DNA of 64,000 nt, taken from assembly GCA_046351595.1 (NCBI GenBank), contig JAXLYE010000008.1:496001-560000 (forward strand), given 5' to 3'. This document shows, piece after piece, positions 17,070 through 25,863 of this stretch. Every line of letters begins with the position of its first letter. Within the stretch, counting starts at the first letter, position 1. The DNA is from JAXLYE01 sp046351595. Its GTDB lineage: Bacteria; Myxococcota_A; Polyangia; Palsa-1104; JAEUJZ01. Both the position numbers and the translations under genes were made by a program. The notes beneath the pieces are model-generated. The model did not search any database, had not been told where the DNA came from, and was given only the letters and a program-made list of their open reading frames with translations.

Positions 17070-17353
17070 GCTGCCCCGCGGTGCGGTCGGGCGCGCGCCT
17101 GGCCGAGCAAAAAACCGTCGGAGATCGCGCCCAGATCGGGCTCGAGCCCGGGCCCGCGGGCGGCGCCGACGTCGAGTAGGAAAGTACCTTATACGGCGGT
17201 GCGGCGCCGTGTGCGTGACCCAAACGGTACATGCGGGCCCGGGTCGCCATTGGACAACGTCCAAAGCGCGATCTCGGGCTGGCCAAACACCGGGCTCTGC
17301 ATGGTATGATCTCGACGGGGGATCAGGTCTCCCGGGGGAGAGACGAGAGCGAC

Positions 17354-19036
17354 ATGAACCGCCTTCGCTGTGCATCGTTGGGGGTGCTCCTGGGCGCGGC
17401 GCTGCTCGCTGGATCGGCGGGATCCATCGGGTGCGGAGCGCAGCGCATGACGAGCACGAACTCGCCGGGCTACATCACGCTCGCGCTGTCGACGGGAGCC
17501 CTGACGCTCCTGCCGGGACAGAGCGCGACGCTGACGGTGAAGACCCAGGCCACGCGCTCGCTGAGCGGGCCGATCACGCTGTCTCTGCGCGGCGCGCAGG
17601 GGACCAGCCTGGACGGGCTCAGCTACGCGTTTGAACCCGAGGTGCTGCAGCTCGCAAGCGGTGCCATGGCCAGCTCGCAGCTGCGGGTCGCCGCGCTGCC
17701 CACCGCCGAGCCCCGCGAATTCAAGCTCGAGGTGGTCGGCGCCGTCGACGGGACCGAGGAAACCGCGGCGCTCAGCATCACCACCAGCGGCACGGGCCTC
17801 GGCTGGATGCGCCAGGCCGGCACCGCGGGCTCCGAGACGCTGGCGGGCATGGCCGCGGACTCGCAGGGCGGCGTCTACGTCGTCGGCTACACCAGCGGCG
17901 CCTTCGACGGGCGCCCGGTCACCGGCGAGGCCGGGACCTACGACGCCTTCATCTTGAAGTACCGGCGCAGCGGCGCGCTCGAGTGGGTGCGGCAGTTCGG
18001 CACGCCCAAGAGCGACGTCCCGCTGGCCATCGCCGTCGACGACTACGACAATGCCTACATCGCCGGCAACACCTACGGCACGTTCACCGGCCAGGTGTCC
18101 ATGGGCAAGCGCGACGGCTTCGTCGCCAAGGTCGGCGCGACAGGCAACATCCTGTGGCTCAAGCAGGTGGGCACCTCCGAGCTCGACCAGCTCACCGCGA
18201 TCTCCGTCGACAAGCAGGGCCAGGTCGTGGTCGCCGGCGAGACCGAGGGCGGCTTCATGGGCTTCGCCAACAAGGGCCGCGCCGACCTGTTCGCGATGCG
18301 GCTGTCGGCCGAGGGCTCGGTGCTGTGGACGCAGCAGATCGGCAGCGATCAGAACGAGGTCGTCTCGGGCGTCGCGGTCGACGGCGGCGAGGGCGGCAGC
18401 GGCGCGGCCTACGTGGTCGGCGGCACCGAGGGCGTGCTGCTCGACGCCGTGACCCAGGGCCTGCAGGACGGCTTCCTGATCAAGCTCGGCGCCGACGGCA
18501 AGGTGGCCTGGACGCGGCAGGTCGGGACCTCGGGCAGCGATCAGCTCACCGCGGTGGTCCTGGATGCCGCGAGCGCGGCGACCGGCGCGGCGACCTCGGT
18601 CTACGTCGGCGGCTGGACGCGCGGCAGCTTCTCGGGGCAGCTCCAGCTCGGCGGCCAGGACGCGCTGCTGTTGCGCTACAGCGCCGACGGCACGCGCACG
18701 CTGGGCAAGCAGTTTGGCACCAGCTTCTTCGACACGCTGGGCGGCCTGACCTGGGTCGGCGGCAAGCTGTACTCGGTCGGCAGCACCAAGGGCGCCTTCG
18801 CCGGGCAGGACGCCCTGGGCGCGCAGGACGCATTCGTGGCGCGCCACAACACCGACGGCAGCATCGGCTGGCTGCACCAGTTCGGGACCGATCAGGTCGA
18901 GTACGGGACGGCCGTCGCCGGACGCGACGACGTGCTGTATGTCGGTGGCTACACGTACGGTGCCTTTGATGGCTTCATGCTTCAGGGCGACAGCGACGGC
19001 TACGTGATCCAGATTCTGCCCCGTCCTTCGCCCTGA
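17354..19036 (+). CDS. SBBP-type beta-propeller lipoprotein
   Basis: About 560 residues. The signal ends in GSIGC (Cys about 27), a lipobox. After a beta-rich domain come about seven repeats of the SBBP type, each with 'W.RQ.GT...D....IAVD..G..YVAG.T.G.F.G', for example WVRQFGTPKSD and WLKQVGTSELD. Such repeats form propellers in secreted myxobacterial proteins with presumed structural or binding roles. The start at 17354 follows a GGGGGAGAG stretch and begins the signal peptide; the frame extending to 17231 is non-coding in style. A TATGAT box at 17305 may be its promoter. Outer-membrane or periplasmic location inferred. Confidence 0.88.
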   Translation: MNRLRCASLGVLLGAALLAGSAGSIGCGAQRMTSTNSPGYITLALSTGALTLLPGQSATLTVKTQATRSLSGPITLSLRGAQGTSLDGLSYAFEPEVLQLASGAMASSQLRVAALPTAEPREFKLEVVGAVDGTEETAALSITTSGTGLGWMRQAGTAGSETLAGMAADSQGGVYVVGYTSGAFDGRPVTGEAGTYDAFILKYRRSGALEWVRQFGTPKSDVPLAIAVDDYDNAYIAGNTYGTFTGQVSMGKRDGFVAKVGATGNILWLKQVGTSELDQLTAISVDKQGQVVVAGETEGGFMGFANKGRADLFAMRLSAEGSVLWTQQIGSDQNEVVSGVAVDGGEGGSGAAYVVGGTEGVLLDAVTQGLQDGFLIKLGADGKVAWTRQVGTSGSDQLTAVVLDAASAATGAATSVYVGGWTRGSFSGQLQLGGQDALLLRYSADGTRTLGKQFGTSFFDTLGGLTWVGGKLYSVGSTKGAFAGQDALGAQDAFVARHNTDGSIGWLHQFGTDQVEYGTAVAGRDDVLYVGGYTYGAFDGFMLQGDSDGYVIQILPRPSP

Positions 19037-19230
19037 CCGACATAGGGTTGCGGCGCGAGCCCAAAACGGAGCGCCGACACCGCTCGATCCGAGCGGCGCC
19101 GCGAGGGCTCCGGCCTGCCGCGACTAAAGGGGTGGCTCCGAGGTTCCCTTGTGCGCAAGGCGCACTCGCGCTAAGAAGCGCGCGCACGATGACACAGGTC
19201 GAGGGCCTCGAGACCATGGAGGACGAAACG

Positions 19231-20382
19231 ATGGCGAACCAGCGAATCGACGAAGGGACCGCGCCCTCGCCTGCCCCGATTGCGCCCGCAGCGACCGCCC
19301 ACCGCGACACCGAGCGGCCGCGCGACGAACGCTTCGATCCGCTCTCGCTCGCCGACCTGGAGGCGATGCGCATGCTCCTCCACGGCAGCTCGGTCATCGA
19401 CTGGCACCAGCTCGGGTTCGCCGAGCTCGGGCAGGTCCACCGCTTCCTCCGCGTCAACGAGTTCGACCCCGAGAGCCCGCACGACATGGAGCGCCTCGAG
19501 GAGCTGCGCGCCGAGGCCGTCGACTACCTGACGCGCCACTTCGGCTACCGCATCCCCGAGGAGGTCGCCGAGACGCTTCCGGCGACCGAGCTGTTCTTGA
19601 TCGCCTCGCGGCGCGGCCGCTTCCAGACCTACGCCTGCATCGTGCTCAAGGTCATGCACGTGCTGCAGCACCTGGACGGTCGCGAGACCCTGTTCTGTCT
19701 GCCCGTATCGGACGATCAGGTGTTCGGCCTGGTCGAGGCCAAGGTCGTGCAGATCGTCGACGAGATGCGCGCCGCCGGCCTGCCCATCGTCGAGTTTGCG
19801 TGGAGCCGCAAGGAGCGCGACAGCCTGATCACGAAGCTTTTGGCCAAGCGCGAAACCCTGGCCGCGCACGTCTACGACAAGCTGCGCTTCCGCCTGATCA
19901 CCAAGCGCGAAGAAGATCTGCCGATGGTGCTGCGCGAGCTGCTCAGCCGCCTGGTGCCGTTCAACTATGTGATCCCGGGGCAGACCGTGAACAAGCTGCT
20001 GCCCTTCGGGCGCATCTTCGATGTCTACGCGAGCGCCAGGAAGCACCAGGCCGAGCTGCAGCCCGCCGACGAGATCAACCTGAACGACAGCGCTACCAAC
20101 GACTTCTCGTCCGCGACGTACCGCGTCATAAACTTCGTCGCCGATCTGCCGGTGCGCGTGGGCGCGGTGCTGCGCCACGTCAACCGCAGCGCGCCCGAGC
20201 TCGACGAGCGCGCGGTCGTCTACGTGCTGACCGAGTTCCAGGTGATGGACGCGCAGAGCGCCGTCACCAACGAGCAGGGCGACTCGAGCCACGTCGCGTA
20301 CAAGGAGCGCCAGCAGATCCAGGTCAAGGCGCGCCTGACCCGCGGCATGAAGAGCAGCAGCAACGGCCAGAAGAAGCCCTGA
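19231..20382 (+). CDS. TIGR04552-like conserved protein
   Basis: About 383 residues, soluble, no signal peptide. The sequence has well-conserved blocks: LHGSSVIDWHQLGF, HFGYRIPEEV, VYDKLRFRLITKREEDLP and VPFNYVIPGQTVN. I associate these with TIGR04552, a family reported mainly from myxobacteria. The 'YDKLRFRLIT' block is reminiscent of RelA/SpoT nucleotidyltransferase folds, but I cannot confirm that relation or see a complete active site. The ATG at 19231 has GGAGGACGAAACG in front, which favours it over earlier Met codons at 19189 and 19216. The C-terminus is Lys-rich. Function unknown. Confidence 0.75.
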   Translation: MANQRIDEGTAPSPAPIAPAATAHRDTERPRDERFDPLSLADLEAMRMLLHGSSVIDWHQLGFAELGQVHRFLRVNEFDPESPHDMERLEELRAEAVDYLTRHFGYRIPEEVAETLPATELFLIASRRGRFQTYACIVLKVMHVLQHLDGRETLFCLPVSDDQVFGLVEAKVVQIVDEMRAAGLPIVEFAWSRKERDSLITKLLAKRETLAAHVYDKLRFRLITKREEDLPMVLRELLSRLVPFNYVIPGQTVNKLLPFGRIFDVYASARKHQAELQPADEINLNDSATNDFSSATYRVINFVADLPVRVGAVLRHVNRSAPELDERAVVYVLTEFQVMDAQSAVTNEQGDSSHVAYKERQQIQVKARLTRGMKSSSNGQKKP

Positions 20383-20429
20383 GCCGGCCGGCCCGCTCCT
20401 CAGGAGAGGGCGGAGCGGCAACGGGCGGG

Positions 20430-20951
20430 TCAGGCCTGGGCCGCGTGCCAGTCGACGCCGCGCAGCGGTACGCCGGGGTGCGAGGCGCGGCCGGTGCGCA
20501 AGAGCTCATCGACCAGCGCGGTGTCGCTGCGGTAACGCTCGATGCGCTCCAGCTCCTCGAGGGACTGCTGGAGCAGGCAGCACAGCCGGTCGCACGCGCG
20601 CCGGACCTCGGCGGTCGCCGGCAGCGCCAAGAGCTCGTCGAGCTGCTGCGACATGCTGACGATCTGCCGCGCGCGCACGTCGAGGATCCACTCCAGATCC
20701 GGCGGCCGCTTGTGGAGCATGGCATCGATCAGCTCGGGCGCGATCTGGCACCCGTGGCAGCGCGCCGAGCCGCCGCGGCTGCCCGTGCGCTGCACCGGCA
20801 CGTCCTCGGTCGGCCAGTAGCGCATGCGCCGGTTGCAGCCGTCACAGCGGCGCGGCCGGTCGCGCGCGAGGTCACGCACCTCCTGCTCCAGGTTGCGGGC
20901 GATACCGGACTCGGACATAGAGGCAGCAGACAGCAGCTTGGACACAGGCAT
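20430..20951 (-). CDS. Small zinc-finger-like protein, unknown function
   Basis: 173 residues with two Cys pairs near the N-terminus, CDGC and CHGC about 30 residues apart (about 36-39 and 65-68), forming a likely four-Cys zinc site. The rest is helical (RQIVSMSQQLDELLALP and SLEELERIERYR). The ATG at 20951 is preceded by GGCGGGAA; a second Met at about residue 12 is possible. The layout suggests a zinc-binding regulatory or adaptor protein, but I do not recognise the family. It converges on the TIGR04552-like gene. Confidence 0.7.
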   Translation of the reverse strand: MPVSKLLSAASMSESGIARNLEQEVRDLARDRPRRCDGCNRRMRYWPTEDVPVQRTGSRGGSARCHGCQIAPELIDAMLHKRPPDLEWILDVRARQIVSMSQQLDELLALPATAEVRRACDRLCCLLQQSLEELERIERYRSDTALVDELLRTGRASHPGVPLRGVDWHAAQA

Positions 20952-20993
20952 GTTCCCGCCAACCCATAGCGCACCGTCGGGCGGTGCGCAAGT

Positions 20994-22040
20994 TTAGTAC
21001 CCGTTGTGAGATCCCGCGGCGGCCCCCGCGGCGCGCCGCCGCCGTCGCAGAAGCAGCAGCAGCGCGGGCGCGAGCGCCAGCCAGCCCGGTGCCGCCGAGC
21101 TGGCGAGGAGCGAGCAGCCGCAGCCCACCGCGACCGAGCCCACCTCGACCGGTACGTTGCCCTGGCCGCCGTCGGTGTCGCCGCCGGGGCCGGGGTCAAC
21201 GCCGCCGTCGCCGCTGCCCGAGCCGCTGCCGGCGTCGCTGATGCCGCCGCTGCCGGCGTCGCTGATGCCGCCGCCGCCCAGGTCCACGGCGGTCATGCTC
21301 GGCGCCGCCGTGGTGCAGGCCGCGGTGCTGCAGGCGTCGCTCGCACCGAGGTACTCGTCGAGCGTGCGGATGCAGTAGTAGTAGCTCGTCTGCGGGACCA
21401 GGCCGGTCAGCTTCTGCGACGTCGTGCCCCAGGGCGGCATGCGCACCAGCGTGCTCGCCGACGGCACGAAGCCGCTCGTGGTCGACAGGTGGAGCTCGGT
21501 GCGGTTGTAGTCGAGCGGCTGCGTGCCGCTGCTCCAGCTGATGTAGAGCTGCGTGCTCTTGTCCGGCAGATCCGGGTAGCAGTTCAGCTGCGTGACGCGC
21601 GGCGGCGCATCGTTCTGGACGTCGATCGGCGCGGTGCTGCCCAGGCCCCCGACGCCGTAGCTGTTGCTGCCCGGCGCGATCGGGAACGGCCCGAGCGACA
21701 GCATCTTCGCCGTGGTGTCCGGCCAGGACAGCTCCAGCGTGTAGCTGTGCGCGTACTTCGCGTTGGAGTAGAGGTTGGGGATCTGTAGGCTGAAGGTGCC
21801 GCCCGGTAGCACCTTGGCCCCCGTCGGTGCATACAGGTTCGCCGAGCTGTTGTACATCGCCGATCGGCTCGAGCGCGCGAACACGTGCACCTGCGTGGCG
21901 GTGCTCGCGGTCTGGTTGAAGGCGCCAGCGGTGGCGGCACTGACGCGCAGGTACACCGTGAGGCTCGCGTCCTGCGCGTGCGCGGCCCCGTGCGGGATCC
22001 CCAGGGAGAGGCCGATCACAGCCAATAGTCTTCGCTTCAT
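20994..22040 (-). CDS. Secreted fibronectin-III-like protein with MYXO-CTERM-type tail
   Basis: 348 residues. A signal peptide (MKRRLLAVIGLSLGIPHGAAHA) starts it. The middle has an FN3-like stretch with 'PPRVTQLNCYPD...SWSSGTQPLDYNRTELHLST' and 'SYYYCIRTLDEY'. A Gly/Asp/Ser linker follows, then the tail VGCGCSLL, a hydrophobic segment and RRRRR. Cys-Gly-Cys, one membrane helix and an Arg cluster are the hallmarks of MYXO-CTERM sorting signals, which lead to processing and surface display in myxobacteria. A 24-bp duplication in the linker encodes ISDAGSGG. The ligand is unknown. Confidence 0.85.
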   Translation of the reverse strand: MKRRLLAVIGLSLGIPHGAAHAQDASLTVYLRVSAATAGAFNQTASTATQVHVFARSSRSAMYNSSANLYAPTGAKVLPGGTFSLQIPNLYSNAKYAHSYTLELSWPDTTAKMLSLGPFPIAPGSNSYGVGGLGSTAPIDVQNDAPPRVTQLNCYPDLPDKSTQLYISWSSGTQPLDYNRTELHLSTTSGFVPSASTLVRMPPWGTTSQKLTGLVPQTSYYYCIRTLDEYLGASDACSTAACTTAAPSMTAVDLGGGGISDAGSGGISDAGSGSGSGDGGVDPGPGGDTDGGQGNVPVEVGSVAVGCGCSLLASSAAPGWLALAPALLLLLRRRRRAAGAAAGSHNGY

Positions 22041-22095
22041 GAGGCCATCGTAGCGCGATCGCTCCGACGGCTAGCAGGGGAGCTGCGAAGCGCGG

Positions 22096-23361
22096 GTGGA
22101 GACTTGGTTCGCGGTCGCTCTGTATTGCCAAGCGGGCTTGCCAAGCGGGCCGCGACTCGGCTACGAGGTGCGCGTGGATCCGCGCGCCGAGATGTTCCGT
22201 AACCGACTCCGTAAGAACGTGGCCCGCCTGGGGCCGTGGGCCAAGCAGCGCGGTCTCGACGCGCTGCGGCTCTACGATCGCGACATCCCCGAGGTGCAGC
22301 TCGTCGTCGAGTCGTTCCGCGTCGCGCCGCCTCCGGGGCCTCAGACCGGGCGCCCCGGCCGCGCCGAGGATCGCGGCTCGCTCGAGCAGGAGCACCTCGT
22401 GGTCTGGGAGTACGCGCGCCGCGCCGATCGCGCCGCCCAGGCCGGCCTTGCCAGCGACGACCGCGCAGCCGGCGCCGACGAGGACGACGAGGGACACGAC
22501 GCGGACGAAGACAGCGACGCCAGCGACGAGCACGAGGGCTTGGCGGCGGCCGAAGGCGGAGCGGCCGCGCGCTCGACGTTCGTTCTCGATGTACTGTCCG
22601 TGCTCGGCGAGCTGCGCGCGGTGCCGCAGGAGCGCATCCACCTGAAGCGGCGCGAGCGCCAGCGCGGCGCCGCGCAGTACCAGCGCATCCAGCACAGCGA
22701 CTCCGAGCTCGTCGTGCGCGAGGGCGGTCACCGCTTCCTGCTGAACCTCTACGACTTCCTCGACACCGGCCTGTTCCTGGATCACCGCGAGACGCGGGCC
22801 CTCGTGCAGCGCGCGGCGGCGGGCCGGCGCGTCTTGAACCTGTTCGCCTACACCGGCAGCTTCAGCGTCTATGCCGCGGCCGGCGGCGCGCTGCGCACGG
22901 TCACCATGGATCTGTCGAGCACGTACCTCGACTGGGCGGGCCGCAACTTCGCGCTGAACCGCCTCGATGCGCAGCGGCACCAGCGGGTGCGCGCCGACGT
23001 GCTCGCATACCTCGCGGACCCGAGCAGCGTGCCGCAGGCGCGCGGGCCCTTCGATCTCATCGTGCTCGATCCGCCGACGTTCAGTAACTCGAAGCGCATG
23101 CGCGGGACGCTGGATGTGCTGCGCGATCACCCGTGGCTGCTCGAGCGCGCGCTCGCGCTGCTCGCCCCCGGCGGCGCGCTGCTGTTCTCCACCAGCCACC
23201 GCGGCTTCAAGCTGCGCAGCGACGAGATCCGGGGCGCGCGCTTCCGCGATCTCAGCACCGCCACGCTGTCGCGCGACTTCCGCGACGAGCAGGCCCGCCG
23301 CTGCTACTGGGTGACACGGACAACGGACGCCGAGGCGGCGCTGGCACCACCGCTGCGCTAG
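22096..23361 (+). CDS. RlmK-type 23S rRNA methyltransferase, stand-alone
   Basis: 421 residues ending in a complete class I SAM methyltransferase domain. FLDHRETR, NLFAYTGSFSVYAA and the catalytic-site motif DPPTFSNSKRM match the RlmK half of E. coli RlmKL, which makes m7G2069 in 23S rRNA. The N-terminal block MFRNRLRKN...LDALRLYDRDIPEV also matches the RlmK N-terminus. The RlmL half with its THUMP domain is absent. A very acidic, low-complexity insert (about residues 120-155, rich in Asp/Glu) separates the two blocks and is unusual. The start is uncertain: GTG at 22096 has no good ribosome-binding site. Confidence 0.83.
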   Translation: METWFAVALYCQAGLPSGPRLGYEVRVDPRAEMFRNRLRKNVARLGPWAKQRGLDALRLYDRDIPEVQLVVESFRVAPPPGPQTGRPGRAEDRGSLEQEHLVVWEYARRADRAAQAGLASDDRAAGADEDDEGHDADEDSDASDEHEGLAAAEGGAAARSTFVLDVLSVLGELRAVPQERIHLKRRERQRGAAQYQRIQHSDSELVVREGGHRFLLNLYDFLDTGLFLDHRETRALVQRAAAGRRVLNLFAYTGSFSVYAAAGGALRTVTMDLSSTYLDWAGRNFALNRLDAQRHQRVRADVLAYLADPSSVPQARGPFDLIVLDPPTFSNSKRMRGTLDVLRDHPWLLERALALLAPGGALLFSTSHRGFKLRSDEIRGARFRDLSTATLSRDFRDEQARRCYWVTRTTDAEAALAPPLR

Positions 23362-23517
23362 GAACCGGCAGCCCCGCTCCGCCACGGCCGCGAGCACGAC
23401 CGGCGGCTCCGGCGCAGCCCGCGGCCGATCAGGCAAGACCGGATCGAAACCACAGCGGCGCGAAAGCGTGCGAGCCGCGGTGCGGGAGGCCCGATCCCGA
23501 CCGGGCGCGTGCGGCGC

Positions 23518-25503
23518 TCAGGCGAGGCTCTGCTGGCCGAGGTGGCGGAGCGCGTACTGGATCCCCGAGCGCAGGGTGCTGCGGGTCACGATGCCGTCCA
23601 GGCTGATGCCCAGACCGACCAGGGTCTGCGCCACCTCGGCCTTGATGCCGGTGAGGATCGCCAGCACGCCGAGGAGCCGCAGCGCCTGCGCCGCGTTGGT
23701 CAGCGCCGAGGCAGCCTGGGTGTCGACGGTGCGCACGCCGGTGATGTCGATGATGGCGACGCGCGCGCGGGTCTGGCTGGCGCCGCTCAGCACCGTGTCG
23801 AGCACCTGCTGCCCGCGGTCGGAGTCGATCGATCCGATGATCGGCAGAACCAGAATCTCGTCGGTGATCGGGATGAGGGGCGAGCTGCGCTCGGCCAGCG
23901 CCGCGGCCTGCGCGCGCAGCGCGTCCTCCTGCAGGCGCAGCGCGTCCTCCTGCAGGCGCAGCCGCTCGGCCGCAGCACGCTTGCGGGCGGTGACGTCCGA
24001 CTGCACGATGACCAGGTTCGTGATCGGCCCGTCGCCGTCGCGCATCGGGATGGCGATGACCTCCAGGCTGTTGCGCTCGTGGCTGGGCAGAAGGACGTCG
24101 ACCTCGATCAGCTCCGTGGTGCCGCTGCGCAGGGCGCGGGCCGCGGCCAGCTCGTGGCTGGGCACCTCCTCGTCGGTGTCCGGGCGGAGCAGGCGGAAGG
24201 CCTGGGCGTACTGGCTGAGCTCCGTCTCGTGGCGGGGCGTGCGGCCGAGCAGCCGGGCGGAGGCCGCGTTGCTAAGCAGCGTGTGCCCGGCGGCGTCCGT
24301 GTACAGGACCCCGACCGGGATGTTGTCCAAGACCGTGCGCAGCACGGCGCCCTGCTGGCGCGTCTCCTCCAGCGAGGCGCGCAGCCGCTCGACCATCAGG
24401 CTGTTGTCGAGCCGCAGCGCGGCGTGGCGGGCCAGCGCCGCATAGAGGCGCTGCTCGCGCGGACCGAGCGCGAGGGGCCGGTGCCACGTGAGGCTGAGCA
24501 GGCCGACCCAGCGCCCTTGTACGGTCAGGGCCAAGAGGATCGTCGAGCAGATCCCGGCCTGCAAAAAGATGCTGCGCGTGAGCTCATCGATCCGCGGATC
24601 GGTGCGTGTATCGCCGATCAGGACCGGCGCGTCCGGGCTGTCCAGATAGAGCTTGGTGAAGGGCAGATCCGGCAGGTGGAAGCGCTTGCCGACCGTCGCG
24701 GGCCCCGGGCGGTCGGCAGGTCGCAGCTGGCTGAGCACCGTAGCCCAAAGGGGGTTCCCGTTGGCGTCGCTCTCGATCGAGCTCAGCGCGATCTCGACGT
24801 CCCCGCGCTCCGGGCTGGCGTACGCCAGGGCGCGCAGGACCTCGTCGAGCGTGGTCGCGGCGTTGAGCTGCCGGCTGACGCTCTGCAGCACCTCCATCTC
24901 GGCGATGGCGGAGCGCAGCCGCTCCTGCGAGACCAGGCCGCCCAGGTGCATCGACAGCGGCGCCATCACGATCCGGTAGAGCTCTGCCTCGGCCTCCGAG
25001 AACTCGTGCGGCGCCTCCCAGAGAGCGCACAGGACGCCCTGCCAGCCGCCGTAGCTCTCGATGTAGAGCGGCACCAGCACCGCGGCGCGGAACCCGCCGG
25101 CCCGCGCGGCGCGGCGCAGAAGCTCGTCCGCGGCATCCTGGCGCTCGAGGTCGGGGAAGAAGGCCGGCTCGGCGCGCCGCGCCTCCGCCCCCGCTGGCCA
25201 CGCAGCCCCCGCCGCAAGCTCGCTGATCGGGATCGGCTCCGCCACGCCGTCCGGAGCGGCGTGCCCAGGCAGCTCGGCGCCGTCCTGCCAGGCCGCCAGC
25301 GTCCGGCCCTGCTGCAGCCGCCCGTGCTCATCTTGGGACAGCGCGATGATCTGCACGCGCCGCGGCCGGAAGGCCCGCAGCGCAGCCATCAAGGCCGCCA
25401 GCAGCGCCTGCGGGTCGTCGCCTGCCGCCAGCTCGCGCAGCAGCGCGGCGGTCTTGGGTACGGGAACTCCGCGGAGCTCCTCCGCGTGAAACAGCTCACT
25501 CAT
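23518..25503 (-). CDS. RsbR-like stress-sensor protein with GAF, PAS and STAS domains
   Basis: About 661 residues, soluble. In order: an N-terminal GAF-like sensor (about 1-180), a second GAF domain (about 195-375, with VLIGDTRTDPR), a PAS domain (about 390-500, LDNIPVGVLYTDAAGHTLL), a short coiled coil with a 21-bp duplication, and a C-terminal STAS domain (about 530-650). The STAS phosphoacceptor region IIDITGVRTVDTQAA has the Thr/Asp pattern of RsbR stressosome proteins. RsbR relatives form complexes with RsbS/RsbT and control partner-switching pathways; no RsbS, RsbT or sigma gene lies nearby. The ATG at 25503 begins conserved sequence after a GGGGGGGAG stretch. Confidence 0.85.
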   Translation of the reverse strand: MSELFHAEELRGVPVPKTAALLRELAAGDDPQALLAALMAALRAFRPRRVQIIALSQDEHGRLQQGRTLAAWQDGAELPGHAAPDGVAEPIPISELAAGAAWPAGAEARRAEPAFFPDLERQDAADELLRRAARAGGFRAAVLVPLYIESYGGWQGVLCALWEAPHEFSEAEAELYRIVMAPLSMHLGGLVSQERLRSAIAEMEVLQSVSRQLNAATTLDEVLRALAYASPERGDVEIALSSIESDANGNPLWATVLSQLRPADRPGPATVGKRFHLPDLPFTKLYLDSPDAPVLIGDTRTDPRIDELTRSIFLQAGICSTILLALTVQGRWVGLLSLTWHRPLALGPREQRLYAALARHAALRLDNSLMVERLRASLEETRQQGAVLRTVLDNIPVGVLYTDAAGHTLLSNAASARLLGRTPRHETELSQYAQAFRLLRPDTDEEVPSHELAAARALRSGTTELIEVDVLLPSHERNSLEVIAIPMRDGDGPITNLVIVQSDVTARKRAAAERLRLQEDALRLQEDALRAQAAALAERSSPLIPITDEILVLPIIGSIDSDRGQQVLDTVLSGASQTRARVAIIDITGVRTVDTQAASALTNAAQALRLLGVLAILTGIKAEVAQTLVGLGISLDGIVTRSTLRSGIQYALRHLGQQSLA

Positions 25504-25863
25504 GAAGCAGCAACTCCCCCCCTGCTCCGACAGAGTCCGGCCGGAGAGAGGCTGCCTGATTGTAGCCGGATTCCCGCCGCTTCTCCCTCTGTTTGGCAGG
25601 TGCGCGCAGGTGCGTCGGCTCGCAGGGAGCGCGCAGCTGTGCAGCCGCCGATCCCTTGTCATGCGCCCGCCCTACTTGGTACTTGGCATCAGCCGGCATC
25701 AGGTCGACACGTACGCTGCGCGCGAGCGGACGGCGGAGTGCCGCTGCGCGCGGAACGACGGCCTGTGCCCGCGCTCACGCCGCCAGGTCGCGGGATCACA
25801 AGGCGAAGCGGCGACGAGTGACGGGCGGTCGGGCGGCTCGCCACCGCCTGCTATGATTCGCCC
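25504..25863. other. Intergenic region between divergent genes
   Basis: About 360 bases with no convincing gene, between the RsbR-like gene and a lipoprotein gene. Only the TATGAT box before the ATG at 25864 stands out. Confidence 0.5.
25852..25857 (+). promoter_or_regulatory. TATGAT box, likely -10 of a leaderless promoter
   Basis: TATGAT is six bases from the ATG at 25864 and no ribosome-binding site fits between them. Confidence 0.48.

Larger units (their letters stand above)
16790..17353. other. Intergenic region with terminators, hexamer repeat and a palindrome
   Basis: About 560 bases without a convincing gene. In order: two GC-rich hairpins ending the metalloprotease gene, six GCCCTC hexamers, a perfect inverted repeat at 17052-17069, and a TATGAT box at 17305-17310 about 43 bases before the next ATG. 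Confidence 0.6.
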
